Source: an uncultured Acidobacteriota bacterium
GTDB taxonomy: Bacteria > Acidobacteriota > Blastocatellia > Pyrinomonadales > Pyrinomonadaceae
DNA length: 64,000 bases
Assembly: GCA_937873515.1 (NCBI GenBank)
Contig: CALMYB010000019.1
Coordinates: 1-64,000, forward strand
Reading direction: 5' to 3'
The position numbers and the translations under genes are program-made. The notes below the pieces were generated by a model, which worked only from the letters and a program-made list of their open reading frames with translations, was not told where the DNA came from and searched no databases. Each line of letters begins with the position of its first letter. Positions within the stretch are counted from its first letter, which is position 1. Below are positions 53,924 to 62,888 of the stretch, piece after piece.

Positions 53924-55294
53924 ATGGCAAAACAACCGGCGACCATATTCGTTTGTCAGAATTGCGGCGCACAGTCGCGCAAATGGCTCGGACAGTGTGC
54001 TGACTGCGGCGAATGGAATACGTTCGCCGAGGAGCGTTTTCGCCCCGCCGCTGCGGGTAAACGGGCAGCGTCCGCCGTCAACTACCGCCCAGCTGAAGCC
54101 TTTTCCTACACATCGATAGAATCGGACGAGGACGAACGCACTGCTTCGGGCATCGATGAGTTCGACCGTGTTTTGGGAGGCGGCATCGTCGCCGGTTCGC
54201 TCGTTCTGATCGGCGGTGCGCCGGGAATCGGCAAATCGACGCTCGTACTTCAGATGGCCGAACGGCTCGTTTCGGGCAGCATTTCCGTTCTTTATGTTTC
54301 GGGCGAAGAGTCCGAACGCCAGATCAAGCTTCGCGGAGCTCGACTTGGACTTAAGGCCGACGGGCTATTCATTATGCCCGAGACGAATCTTGTCGCTATT
54401 CTGGACGAGATAGCAAGGATGCGTCCGAATGTCGTTATCGTCGATTCTATACAAACGGTCTTCAGCCCTGCGATCGAATCGGCACCGGGCAGCGTTTCGC
54501 AGGTTCGCGAAGTCGCCTCTCAGCTGATGATGCTTGCCAAGCAAACCGGCACGCCTGTCTTCCTCACAGGCCATGTTACAAAAGAAGGATCGATCGCCGG
54601 CCCAAAGACGCTTGAGCACATCGTCGATACCGTGATCTATTTCGAAGGCGATCGGCATCACAATCATCGGATCATTCGCGCGACAAAGAACCGCTTCGGT
54701 GCCGCCAACGAGATCGGTGTTTTCGAGATGACAGGCACGGGTTTGATCGCCGTCGGCAATCCGTCGGAGCTCTTCCTTCAGGAACGTCCCGAGAACGCGA
54801 CCGGTTCCGTCGTTACCGTTTGCATGGAAGGCACGCGGCCGATGCTCGTAGAGATCCAGGCACTCGCAAGCGGCACGAAGTTCGGCTCGGGACGGCGGAT
54901 GACGCAGGGTTTTGACCACAACCGCACATCGCTTTTGATCGCCGTTATGGAGAAGCGTCTCGGGATGCAGCTTGCTTCGGACGATGTTTTTGTGAACGTT
55001 GCCGGCGGCTTCGAGGTCGATGAGCCCGCGGCCGATCTCGGCGTGATCGCGGCGGTCGCATCGAGTTTCCGCAATCTCGTTATTCCACCCGAAACTGCCG
55101 TTTTCGGCGAGGTCGGACTTACCGGCGAGGTTCGCGGTGTGCTCCAGGCACAGACACGTGCCCGCGAAGCTCAGACACTTGGATTCAAGAAGCTCATCAT
55201 TCCGGAATCAAACCGTAAAGGCCTCGAGAAACTTCTCGGAATACGTATCGTCGGCATCAAGGACCTCGAGCAGTTGATGGACGAACTGTTCTGA
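53924..55294 (+). CDS. radA: DNA repair protein RadA
   Basis: From ATG 53924 the product has 456 residues. The N-terminal zinc finger has CQNCGAQSRKWLGQCADC, the ATPase has Walker A GGAPGIGKST, and the RadA-specific KNRFG motif (ATKNRFGAANEIGVF) is present. The C-terminus is Lon-like (PAADLGVIAAVASSFRN). RadA helps branch migration in recombination. The upstream ORF start at 53789 overlaps a terminator and is unlikely. Confidence 0.96.
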   Translation: MAKQPATIFVCQNCGAQSRKWLGQCADCGEWNTFAEERFRPAAAGKRAASAVNYRPAEAFSYTSIESDEDERTASGIDEFDRVLGGGIVAGSLVLIGGAPGIGKSTLVLQMAERLVSGSISVLYVSGEESERQIKLRGARLGLKADGLFIMPETNLVAILDEIARMRPNVVIVDSIQTVFSPAIESAPGSVSQVREVASQLMMLAKQTGTPVFLTGHVTKEGSIAGPKTLEHIVDTVIYFEGDRHHNHRIIRATKNRFGAANEIGVFEMTGTGLIAVGNPSELFLQERPENATGSVVTVCMEGTRPMLVEIQALASGTKFGSGRRMTQGFDHNRTSLLIAVMEKRLGMQLASDDVFVNVAGGFEVDEPAADLGVIAAVASSFRNLVIPPETAVFGEVGLTGEVRGVLQAQTRAREAQTLGFKKLIIPESNRKGLEKLLGIRIVGIKDLEQLMDELF

Positions 55295-55379
55295 TCCTTC
55301 GTCCGTGCGTCGTTTCCCAAGTCGGAACAAACCGACCGATCGCTTCGTATCCATTCCTGCACCTACAGGAGGATCGGTT

Positions 55380-55868
55380 ATGATGGGCATCCGTATAGTT
55401 TTTCTCATTGTTCTCTTAGTCACGCTATCCGTCACCTCGTTCGGGCAGACGGACGGTAAGAATGAAGCCGCGCTCAAGGCATTGGTCCAGCGATTGGCGG
55501 ATGCACAGATGGCGTTCGACGTTAAGACGCTTGATTCCATCTTGACGCCCGACTATATCGAGATCTCGCCGCTTGGGGAGTTCGATCCCCGCGACAAGGT
55601 GCTTGGATTTTATAAGCCTGAAATGAAACCGCCGGGCGGTATCTCGGGAAAGGTGGAGTTCAGCGAGTACTCGATACGTGTTTATAGCAAGTTCGCCGTA
55701 GTGATCGTCAAGGAAACGTTCGCCGCCGCGATCGCCGGAAAACCAATGCCGCCGCGAAGCCTTCGGATCACGCTCGTCTGCCGTCGCATCGGCGGTGAAT
55801 GGAAGCTTGCGTCAGCCCAATACACAGGCATCCGTCCAAAGCAGCCTAACCAGGAAAAGCCGAAATAG
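55380..55868 (+). CDS. Secreted NTF2/SnoaL-like protein
   Basis: ATG 55380 has AGGAGGA 7 bases upstream. The 162-residue product has a signal peptide ending SFGQT. The mature part (ALVQRLADAQMAFDVKTLDS, ILTPDYIEISPLG) fits the cone-shaped NTF2/SnoaL-like fold (DUF4440-type). Function unknown. It lies 85 bases after radA. Confidence 0.65.
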   Translation: MMGIRIVFLIVLLVTLSVTSFGQTDGKNEAALKALVQRLADAQMAFDVKTLDSILTPDYIEISPLGEFDPRDKVLGFYKPEMKPPGGISGKVEFSEYSIRVYSKFAVVIVKETFAAAIAGKPMPPRSLRITLVCRRIGGEWKLASAQYTGIRPKQPNQEKPK

Positions 55869-55880
55869 GCTCCTTGCAGC

Positions 55881-56330
55881 TTATTGCTCGGTTGCCATTA
55901 TCTTGTCGAGAATACTATCGGTCTTGGCTCGGATGTCGGTAACGCGAGGGCTTGGGTGTTCGTTCAGGAATGACGGCGGCGTATGAAACGGATCGACCTG
56001 GACAGGCACTCCTTCTTCGTCAAGGCGATGCGTGATGATAGAAGAGATCAGTTCCTGCTCGAACTGAGTTACGTTCAGGAATCTCACGCCAAGGCCAGTA
56101 TGATCGAATCGATATAGTGCCTTGCACCAAAGCGGAAGGTAATTCCCGTTAGGCAGCTCGATCTCCATCCGAAATTCGTCGCCGACGTAGATATTTTCCT
56201 CCCAGCCGGTAAAGCAGCCGCCAATGCTTATTTGCTGCAAACGAGTTTGCTGCCGCTCTCCGTACTTGGTGATGATCGTCGCCGGAATGTCGAGCGAGAA
56301 TCGAATGTGTTGGCGCTGGCTGATGGACAT
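55881..56330 (-). CDS. PilZ domain protein
   Basis: From ATG 56330 there are 149 residues with the PilZ signature: RQHIRFSLDIPATI near residue 7 and SIGGCF near 38, followed by GLGVRFLN. PilZ domains bind cyclic di-GMP. The C-terminal tail of about 50 residues after the domain is charged. It is convergent with the NTF2-like gene at 55868. Confidence 0.82.
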   Translation of the reverse strand: MSISQRQHIRFSLDIPATIITKYGERQQTRLQQISIGGCFTGWEENIYVGDEFRMEIELPNGNYLPLWCKALYRFDHTGLGVRFLNVTQFEQELISSIITHRLDEEGVPVQVDPFHTPPSFLNEHPSPRVTDIRAKTDSILDKIMATEQ

Positions 56331-56403
56331 TTTATAAGCAGGGCGTGACCACAAAAACTGGTGACAGGTTATTTTAGCCCTTTGCGGCGGACCCTTTCAA
56401 CAG

Positions 56404-56438
56404 AAAAAGACCGGTGAGCGATAAAACCCGAGCCGGTC
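56404..56438 (-). terminator. Terminator after the bacilliredoxin gene
   Basis: On the minus strand GACCGG (56438-56433) pairs with CCGGTC (56414-56409) and is followed by five T (56408-56404). The loop is large (18 bases), so strength is uncertain. It lies 26 bases after the bacilliredoxin stop. Confidence 0.55.
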
Positions 56439-56463
56439 AGTTTCCGTGAAAAGCAAGTTTCGG

Positions 56464-56907
56464 CTAGGCCGCGGCCGCTTCCTCTCCGCTAGCCACTTCC
56501 TCAAAAGCGGCTGCGAGAGCCTGTCCGATCACCTGCGGCGGCCTGCCTTCGAGATCGCGACGCTCGAACATCTTTACTAATTTTCCGTTCTTCAAGAACG
56601 CGATCGACGGTGAAGACGAGGCGTAGCCGGTGAAGTACTCGCGTGCGGTCTCGGTCGCATCGATATCAGCACCTGCGAACACAGTGATGGAGCGATCAGG
56701 CTTTACGGCCGCATGCTGGAACGCCATCGCAATGCCTGGGCGAACGCCGCCGGCGGCGCATCCGCAAACCGAATTTACGACGACCATAAGCGTGCCATCG
56801 GTGTTCTTGACCGCGGCCTCAACGGCCTCGCTCGTCTTTGTCTCTTCGATCCCAAGGTTTGCGAGTTCAGCGCGCATTCCGTGGATCATCATTTCTGGAT
56901 AGGGCAT
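56464..56907 (-). CDS. BrxA/BrxB-family bacilliredoxin (YphP-like)
   Basis: The 147-residue thioredoxin-fold protein has the active-site motif NSVCGCAAGG (CGC), typical of bacilliredoxins that remove bacillithiol or similar thiols from proteins. MPYPEMMIHGMRAELANLGI is the usual N-terminus. A short Ala-rich tail follows. It is separate from neighbours, with its own terminator. Confidence 0.9.
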   Translation of the reverse strand: MPYPEMMIHGMRAELANLGIEETKTSEAVEAAVKNTDGTLMVVVNSVCGCAAGGVRPGIAMAFQHAAVKPDRSITVFAGADIDATETAREYFTGYASSSPSIAFLKNGKLVKMFERRDLEGRPPQVIGQALAAAFEEVASGEEAAAA

Positions 56908-57030
56908 AGATTCTCCTAAAGGTCGGTATTATACTTGACCTTTTTTTCAAGTATCGTAGATTTGGTGATACCGCGTCAAGTTTGGCGCCGTGGGAACGAA
57001 TCCTTTACTATCGACAGATATCACAAGACA

Positions 57031-57573
57031 ATGCCCATCGAAACTGAGAAGAAGTATCGGATAACGGCTGAGCGGGCCGTCGAACTGGCCGCTCTTCTTG
57101 AAGGCAGCGGCGGTGTTTTCCTATACGAGCGTTTTGAGGAAAATCTGCTCTATCGCGGCGGACAGCTCGATGTAAATAATGCGGTGCTGCGTCTCAGACG
57201 AAGCGACAACGGCTCATTCCTAACCTACAAAGAGAAGGCGGTCGGCGAGGATGGATTCAAGGCCCGGCTCGAATATGAAACACAGATCGCTGATCCAATT
57301 GCAGTCGAGGCGATGTTCGGCAGGCTCGGCTATCGCCTTTCTCTCGTTTACGAAAAGCGTCGAAAGGCATGGCGGTTTGCCAATTGCGAGGTTGTGATCG
57401 ACGAGCTTCCGTTCGGGGTCTTTGTTGAGATCGAAGGCTCTCCGGATGACATTCAGATTGCGGAACAGCGATCGGGAGTTGGTGAGTTGGAGGTTGAACC
57501 GAACAGCTATCCTGGCTTAACCGTCAAGTACGGGTGCGAAGTAGAAGGCGTCAAAGAAGCCCGCTTCAAATGA
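57031..57573 (+). CDS. CYTH domain protein (class IV adenylate cyclase / thiamine triphosphatase-like)
   Basis: From ATG 57031, 180 residues. The start MPIETEKKYRI gives the ExExK motif of CYTH enzymes, followed by VLRLRRSDN and LTYKEK, typical of the tunnel. Substrates in the family include triphosphates, ATP and thiamine triphosphate; which one is unclear. A longer frame upstream to 56935 lacks CYTH features. Confidence 0.84.
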   Translation: MPIETEKKYRITAERAVELAALLEGSGGVFLYERFEENLLYRGGQLDVNNAVLRLRRSDNGSFLTYKEKAVGEDGFKARLEYETQIADPIAVEAMFGRLGYRLSLVYEKRRKAWRFANCEVVIDELPFGVFVEIEGSPDDIQIAEQRSGVGELEVEPNSYPGLTVKYGCEVEGVKEARFK

Positions 57574-57582
57574 TCCATCTCG

Positions 57583-58038
57583 CTAGCCGCTGCGGTCTGG
57601 CGCATCGCGAACACTCACGTCGATCACTCGCGGGTCGTCTCCGTCTCCCGATACCGATATTTCGACAATTCGTTTTGCGGCCGGCATCGAAGCGAGTCGG
57701 TCTGACCACTCAATGATCGCGATCGCTTTCGGATCCTCCAAGATCTCGTCAAGTCCAACGGCATCTGATGCGTTGGACATTGCGTCGAGCCGCCAGAGGT
57801 CGATGTGGTAAACGTCAAGGCCGTTCGTTCTATAAAGATTGACCAGCGTAAAGCTCGGGCTTGTTACCTCATCTGCATCGTAGCCCAGCCCGTGCAGAAT
57901 GCCCTTTGCGAATAAGGTCTTGCCAGTGCCAAGTTCGCCCGACAAAAGTACCACATCGCCGACGCGAAGATCGGAGCTTACCTTCTTGCCGAGATCGAAC
58001 GTTTGTTCCGGCGTATTGCAGATGAAGTTACCGGTCAT
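57583..58038 (-). CDS. tsaE: tRNA threonylcarbamoyladenosine biosynthesis ATPase TsaE
   Basis: The 151-residue ATPase required for t6A synthesis has Walker A SGELGTGKTLFAKG and the family text TSPSFTLVNLY and HIDLWRLD. The start at 58038 overlaps the stop of the NTF2-like gene by 4 bases. It ends the operon nnr, NTF2-like, tsaE. The longer frame at 58485 starts in other genes and is not real. Confidence 0.93.
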   Translation of the reverse strand: MTGNFICNTPEQTFDLGKKVSSDLRVGDVVLLSGELGTGKTLFAKGILHGLGYDADEVTSPSFTLVNLYRTNGLDVYHIDLWRLDAMSNASDAVGLDEILEDPKAIAIIEWSDRLASMPAAKRIVEISVSGDGDDPRVIDVSVRDAPDRSG

Positions 58039-58442
58039 CCAATGGGTATCCCGATTTGATCGAACCAAGAGTGCTTGTCCCAATAGCCACGCTGATAGAC
58101 GATAAGGCTGTTGTGAAAAGTAAAGAAGCCGCAGCCGCGTATCTCGAAGGATCTTCCCGTCGGCTCTATGCCTGCAAATTCTCCGAGGAATGTACCTCCG
58201 CCGACCCATTCCCATGCTGCTCGATCGCCGTCGCCGAATAGGTTCTCGACCCGCGACCACGCATCGGGGAACGCCCTGAAGAAGTTCGCCGTGTCGGTCC
58301 GTATCTCTTCCATGCCGACCGAGGGTTTGCCTGCGGCGACCTGAAAGTTGACAGCATCCTCCGCGTAGCATGCAACAACACGCTCGACATCGCGTGCCTG
58401 AAACGCGTCGATCCAAGTTTGTAAAAGAGCGATCGGATCCAT
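58035..58442 (-). CDS. NTF2/SnoaL-like protein
   Basis: The 135-residue protein (MDPIALLQTWIDAFQARDVE, then RVVACYAEDAVNFQV) is an NTF2/SnoaL-like fold, probably an enzyme or ligand-binding protein. Its start lies 2 bases after the nnr stop and it overlaps tsaE by 4 bases, so the three genes form a tight operon. Confidence 0.8.
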   Translation of the reverse strand: MDPIALLQTWIDAFQARDVERVVACYAEDAVNFQVAAGKPSVGMEEIRTDTANFFRAFPDAWSRVENLFGDGDRAAWEWVGGGTFLGEFAGIEPTGRSFEIRGCGFFTFHNSLIVYQRGYWDKHSWFDQIGIPIG

Positions 58443-58444
58443 CC

Positions 58445-60136
58445 TTATTTTTCAAGGACCGCAAATGCGCCAACCAAACACTCACGCACGTCGGACGCGG
58501 TCATAACGCGTTTGCCGTAATTCGCCGCCGCGATGTCGCCGGCCATTCCCGCGACGTAAACCGCTGCCACGACCGTTTCGAAAATATCGATCTTCATCGC
58601 GACGGCCTGAGCCGTAAAGCCCGCAAGAATGCCCGTCAGAGTGTCGCCGTTTCCCGCCTTGCCGAGGCCCGAATTTCCTGTCGGGTTTACGACGACGCGG
58701 CCATCGGGAGCACCTATCAGCACACGCTCTCCTTTAAGTACAAGAATAACATTGTGCGTTGTCGCAAACTCGCGAACCGCCGCAACACGGTCGGCTTCAA
58801 TGCTTCCCTGATCGTCGGGGTGGTTCTTAGCTTCGCCAATCAGCCGTCGAAACTCACCTTCATGCGGCGTCAGGATCAACGGAATGCTGTCAGAACCGCC
58901 TGCGTGAGCTGCCCCGAGCGTTGAATAAGCCCGCACGTTAGTAAGGGCACTCTTGTCAGAACCGCCTGCGTGAGCGGGCGGCCAGTGTTCCGAGACCGGA
59001 GAAAGCAAATTCAACGCATCCGCGTCCACGACCACCGGCTGACGACGACGAGTGACGACCTTCTTAACGAAGTTACGAGTACTCTCGCTTTGCGATAATC
59101 CGCAGCCGATCGCGATGGAATCGGCTTTTTCGAGAAGGTCGTGGATCTCGTCGAACGCACGTTCCGCGATCGCACCGTCCTCGGTCTCTTTGACGCCGCG
59201 GATCATAACTTCAGGCAAGACGCGCGAGGCCACTGAATCCTTTGACGTGTGCGGCGTTATTAGTGTCACCAGGCCGACGCCCGAACGCATCGCGGCATTT
59301 CCCGCCAAGACCGCTGCTCCCGAATAGCTTTCCGACCCGGCGATCACGACCGCGTGTCCGCGGGCGTTCTTGTAAGAGTCGCTCGAGAATCCAGTTCTCG
59401 CCAACCAGGCCTTTGCGTCCGCGTTTTCTGCAAGGAACAACTGAGGGTGCTGCCCTTGGACAAGCTCTTCTGGCGAGCCGATGTTCGCGACGACGAGTTC
59501 GCCGTTGAACTTCGATGCCGGCGGCAGAACGTTCGCAGGCTTCGGGGCGGTGAAAGTTACGGTAACATCAGGCGGCCGAAATTGTGTGCCTTCCACGTCC
59601 GCACGGTCGGCCATTAGCCCGGACTGAATATCGACCGCGACGTGCAGAGCATCTGGAAAACTCGCGACCAGTTCATTAACGTCATCTCGCGGGCTTCTCA
59701 AGCCCGTTCCGAAAACCGCATCGACCACGCAGGAAAGTTCGCCCCACTCGTGCTCATTCAGGAGGTTCGATGCATCTGCAACGTCTCCGGCTTCAAAGAA
59801 TTCGAGGTTGGGCTGGTCGGCCATCGCGACGAGCTTCTCAAAGTTAGTTCGCGCGTCGCCTTTTGTGCGTTCGAGCGTGCCGAGCAGGACGACGGCCACT
59901 GCGGCCTCTGCGTCGGCTAACATTCTCGCCAACGCGGCTCCATCGCCGCCGTTATTTCCGGGGCCGCAGAGGATGAGGATCTCTTTCATTTTGACCGAAC
60001 CGCCGAGTTTCTCGGTGATAACGCGCGCGACGGCATTGGCGGCGTTCTCCATCAAAATGATCGATGGAGTGCCGTATTTTTCGGTCGTGAGGCGGTCAAC
60101 CTCGCGCATTTGGGCGGCTGTAAGAACAGGCTGCAT
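58445..60136 (-). CDS. nnr: Bifunctional NAD(P)H-hydrate epimerase / dehydratase with in-frame repeat
   Basis: The 563-residue protein repairs hydrated NAD(P)H. The N-terminal epimerase domain has ILCGPGNNGGDGAALAR and VVDAVFGTGL; the C-terminal dehydratase has VIAGSESYSGAAVLAGNAAM, PVVVDADALNLL and GNSGLGKAGNGDTLTGILAG. Between DADALNLLSP and LILTPHEGEF, an unusual insert of about 33 residues (WPPAHAGGSDK and AAHAGGSDS) is encoded by dispersed repeat R2 at 58889-58985. The insert keeps frame and probably forms a surface loop. Confidence 0.93.
   Translation of the reverse strand: MQPVLTAAQMREVDRLTTEKYGTPSIILMENAANAVARVITEKLGGSVKMKEILILCGPGNNGGDGAALARMLADAEAAVAVVLLGTLERTKGDARTNFEKLVAMADQPNLEFFEAGDVADASNLLNEHEWGELSCVVDAVFGTGLRSPRDDVNELVASFPDALHVAVDIQSGLMADRADVEGTQFRPPDVTVTFTAPKPANVLPPASKFNGELVVANIGSPEELVQGQHPQLFLAENADAKAWLARTGFSSDSYKNARGHAVVIAGSESYSGAAVLAGNAAMRSGVGLVTLITPHTSKDSVASRVLPEVMIRGVKETEDGAIAERAFDEIHDLLEKADSIAIGCGLSQSESTRNFVKKVVTRRRQPVVVDADALNLLSPVSEHWPPAHAGGSDKSALTNVRAYSTLGAAHAGGSDSIPLILTPHEGEFRRLIGEAKNHPDDQGSIEADRVAAVREFATTHNVILVLKGERVLIGAPDGRVVVNPTGNSGLGKAGNGDTLTGILAGFTAQAVAMKIDIFETVVAAVYVAGMAGDIAAANYGKRVMTASDVRECLVGAFAVLEK
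58889..58985. repeat. Dispersed repeat R2 inside nnr
   Basis: Contains two copies of CCGCCTGCGTGAGC (in 58889-58909 and 58955-58975) flanking AAGCCCGCACGTTAGTAAGG. The same element, in part, occurs at 163-229 and 15701-15772. It is in-frame in nnr, so selection has kept it open on the minus strand. Confidence 0.85.
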
Positions 60137-60200
60137 AGATCAAGACCTAATGTAACACACCTGTTTTGAATGGTTTAGCTTGTAGTTTGCTCAAAATGCC

Positions 60201-60234
60201 AAAAAACCGCGTCGGCTCGCTTTCCGATGCGGTT
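60201..60234 (-). terminator. Minus-strand terminator upstream of nnr
   Basis: On the minus strand AACCGCATCGG (60234-60224) pairs with CCGACGCGGTT (60215-60205), followed by T (60206-60201). It would end transcripts coming from the direction of 60300 before nnr. The 60137-60492 stretch has no gene besides this and the 21-base motif. Confidence 0.75.
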
Positions 60235-60299
60235 TCCTTGGAAACTTACTCAATTGGAGAATGTGAATAGACTTCGGGCGTCCACATCGGCAGGTTTTG

Positions 60300-60320
60300 T
60301 TTGCCACTGTGCTCTTACAC
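60300..60320. repeat. Second copy of the 21-base motif
   Basis: Identical to 43341-43361 (TTTGCCACTGTGCTCTTACA plus C). Its meaning is unknown. Confidence 0.6.
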
Positions 60321-60423
60321 GCTTTTCTTCCGTTCATTTAAAGAAAACGTCCATTAAGGTTCCATTTCCAGAAAGGGGCATTTATTTGCGATTTGGGTGG
60401 GAATAGCAGACGAAAAATATTTC

Positions 60424-60451
60424 TTGACAAATTACGATATTCATCTATGAT
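60424..60451 (+). promoter_or_regulatory. Sigma70-type promoter for the broken protease locus
   Basis: TTGACA (60424-60429), 16 bases, TATGAT (60446-60451); the ATG at 60493 lies about 35 bases after the predicted start, with GGAGGAAG at 60481-60488. Confidence 0.65.
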
Positions 60452-60492
60452 TCCGCTTGGATAGAGGTGTCCATACGGCGGGAGGAAGAGAA

Positions 60493-60795
60493 ATGAACGG
60501 AAAGGTAGTCGCTCGGGCTGTATTGCTAATTTGTCTGTCAGCGGTTTTTGCGTTCGGTCAGAACCGTTTGTTTCAATACACTCATGATCTTCGAGCTGAT
60601 CGATTCGGATTCGATATTCTGAATCTTCACCCGCGTAATAGAAGTCTGAGCAATACAGAAGAAATTGCATATCAGCAATTATTTCGCATGCTTTTGAGCT
60701 TCGAAAAAGAAGCCACCAAACAAGCGAACCACGGGGGGGGGGGGCACAGCGTGCCGAATTCTTGGGTAGTTACCTCCAACGAAAGGTTGGTTTAA
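60493..60795 (+). pseudogene. N-terminal part of a secreted metalloprotease gene, frameshifted at a G tract
   Basis: ATG 60493 (GGAGGAAG upstream) gives a signal peptide ending AFGQ and then EEIAYQQLFRMLLSFEKEAT, text typical of a conserved N-terminal helical segment of large secreted proteins in these bacteria. After the run of 12 G (60733-60744) this frame reads unrelated text and stops at 60795. In the frame shifted by one extra G, reading continues as RAEFLGSYLQRKVGLTFEQA, which fits the same helical segment. The product as it stands is a 100-residue fragment. Confidence 0.65.
60733..60744. repeat. Run of 12 G inside a coding sequence
   Basis: Twelve G in a row. Adding one G (or removing two) restores the frame into RAEFLGSYLQRKVG. 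This could be a contingency locus for on/off switching or an assembly error; both are common at such runs. Confidence 0.9.
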
Positions 60796-60834
60796 CTTTC
60801 GAGCAAGCTAGAACGTTAAAGGATTACGCTCAAA

Positions 60835-62844
60835 ATGTCGAAAAGCCAATTGGGTTGTGTAAGCAATCGCTCCGAGCATCGTGGTTTGGATACGTCGAGT
60901 GATCGGAAGCTTTTTGAATACCGTGAGCGGATCCGCAAGCTTCTAGGCGAAAGCGCTTTTGACAGGCTTGAAATTTTCCTTCGCGAGAACATTGTTCGCC
61001 GCTTAACCATTACTGAAAATCCCTACACTCAGACAGCCTCTTTCGGCTTTTCAGAGATCGATTACAACGAGGGTTCGCATGAGGTCGTTGGATACTCGTA
61101 TACCGATGAGCCGTCGGGGCACTGCGACGTTGTAGAGAATATTGTAAGCGCGACGTTGACTAGCGATGCTGACGGCATGGTTGCCACCGATTCTGCGGAA
61201 GTGTGCGACGGGCGGGCGGAAGTTTTTTTATATTTTTCGAACCCGCAACCGGACGATCGTATCTGTATTGACGCAGATCACAATTTCTCGATCGTATATT
61301 ACCCGATGCTGACCGGCTCACGGCCGGTGCCGACGCGCCCTGCTTGTGCTTCGGGGGAAAACCAATCTCTACCCCCATCAAATGATTGTATCACGACGCC
61401 TCCCCTTGCAAATGTCACAAGTGTAACTTATCAGCTTATCCAAACTGGTAGCACGGGAATTGACACAAACCCCAATGCAGGAGGAGGTGAACGCCTTTTT
61501 CCCGATGACGATACGCCGAACGACCAGGTGAATCGACAACGGATCAGGGTTACTGCGCGGCTCGCGGAAAATCAAGCAGGCATTCAAGTCTATTTTCGCA
61601 ACTTTGACCTAGACGATCCGTCGACGGATACGACGATCGACCCTAACGGCACTACTGGCGGCGACAACAACGGAGCCGTTAGCGGGGATAGTGCCGGCCA
61701 ACTCTCGGCAACATCCGCCGTGACAAATAGTAGTGGCGAAGCCAGCGTTAATTTCACGGTTACCAGACAGCCGGGAGACAACTTCGCTATCGCTGCCGGC
61801 GTTGATCAAAATGCGGTGTCTGGTGTCGGCGTGAACGGTACCGACCTTGTAACCAGCAACGGCGCTACGATCGAAACCAACTGCGACGGTACGGATTTGG
61901 TTTGCCGGAGCGAGATGCTGACCGTGTGGCGACGATTGCACATCGAAGTCGATTCGATGGGGCAATCTCAAGGTAATTTCCTAAACGGATCAACGCAAAG
62001 CAGTGGGGTAATCAGGAGTCAAGCGACCATCCCAGTTACCTTACAAAATATGGAAGTTAATCGTTTTGAGCGGGGAAGGTTAAAATTTATTACTGGGCCT
62101 ACATCCGCGATGCTCCGTGTTGACGGGAATTCTGCAAGTACTGTATCGGTGACTAATTTGGACCCAATGGGATCATCGATCTCGTATTCTAGCGGGGACG
62201 ACTTCGAACTGTATGATGACGATGATTTCAACGACGACGATGGTACTGCTCTCGATGGCGACGCCAATGAAGACATTCCGCGGCCGGACACGTCCTTGAT
62301 CTCAAACAGCGACAGCATAGCATCGAATGTATTTGCAGCGGCTTACATACGCCCCGTCTATGATCTAACGGCCGGGGAAAGCAGCAACATCAGCTTCGAG
62401 ATCAATACGGGAAACACTGAAATGTCAATCATTTTCAACAACCCAGCTAATTTCAACAATATTGCGACAGAAGCGAATGTCGAGTTCTGGACAATTTATC
62501 TTCTAGGAGGGTATCAGTACAGTGAAGATCGTGATGGTGATCCAAACAGGACAGTTAATGGGGCTTTGGATACTGTATGGGGAATAGCTGATGTTCAAGC
62601 GAGGCAAACGAACGGTCGGGGAGCTCTTCTTTTTACGGAAGTGGGTCGAGCCAGAGAATACCCAACAGATTGGATGAGCCGTCCGGTTAGCGTCGCTTAC
62701 ACTGTCGCTCACGAGGTCGGACATTTATTTGGGTGTGTCCATGACGATGGTGAATTAATGGAGCCGACTACGACACGAACCGCGGGAACTTTGCCACCGT
62801 CTTGCTTACGGCAAATTAGGATTGGAACCACGACGCATCCGTAA
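60835..62844 (+). CDS. Secreted metzincin-type zinc metalloprotease, C-terminal part
   Basis: This 669-residue frame follows the G-tract break. The catalytic site HEVGHLFGCVHD (near residue 626) is a metzincin HExxHxxGxxH motif, with ELMEP behind it as a Met-turn. Between, there are beta domains (TSAVTNSSGEASVNFTVTRQ) and a very acidic stretch (DDDDFNDDDG) likely to bind calcium. A second frame change near 60880 may be needed to join it to 60493-60795, because frame 1 has stops at 60793 and 60817. By itself the frame lacks a signal peptide. Confidence 0.68.
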   Translation: MSKSQLGCVSNRSEHRGLDTSSDRKLFEYRERIRKLLGESAFDRLEIFLRENIVRRLTITENPYTQTASFGFSEIDYNEGSHEVVGYSYTDEPSGHCDVVENIVSATLTSDADGMVATDSAEVCDGRAEVFLYFSNPQPDDRICIDADHNFSIVYYPMLTGSRPVPTRPACASGENQSLPPSNDCITTPPLANVTSVTYQLIQTGSTGIDTNPNAGGGERLFPDDDTPNDQVNRQRIRVTARLAENQAGIQVYFRNFDLDDPSTDTTIDPNGTTGGDNNGAVSGDSAGQLSATSAVTNSSGEASVNFTVTRQPGDNFAIAAGVDQNAVSGVGVNGTDLVTSNGATIETNCDGTDLVCRSEMLTVWRRLHIEVDSMGQSQGNFLNGSTQSSGVIRSQATIPVTLQNMEVNRFERGRLKFITGPTSAMLRVDGNSASTVSVTNLDPMGSSISYSSGDDFELYDDDDFNDDDGTALDGDANEDIPRPDTSLISNSDSIASNVFAAAYIRPVYDLTAGESSNISFEINTGNTEMSIIFNNPANFNNIATEANVEFWTIYLLGGYQYSEDRDGDPNRTVNGALDTVWGIADVQARQTNGRGALLFTEVGRAREYPTDWMSRPVSVAYTVAHEVGHLFGCVHDDGELMEPTTTRTAGTLPPSCLRQIRIGTTTHP

Positions 62845-62888
62845 TCATCGACAGTTAGCGAGTCGAAAGGTTTAGGAGAATAATCAAA

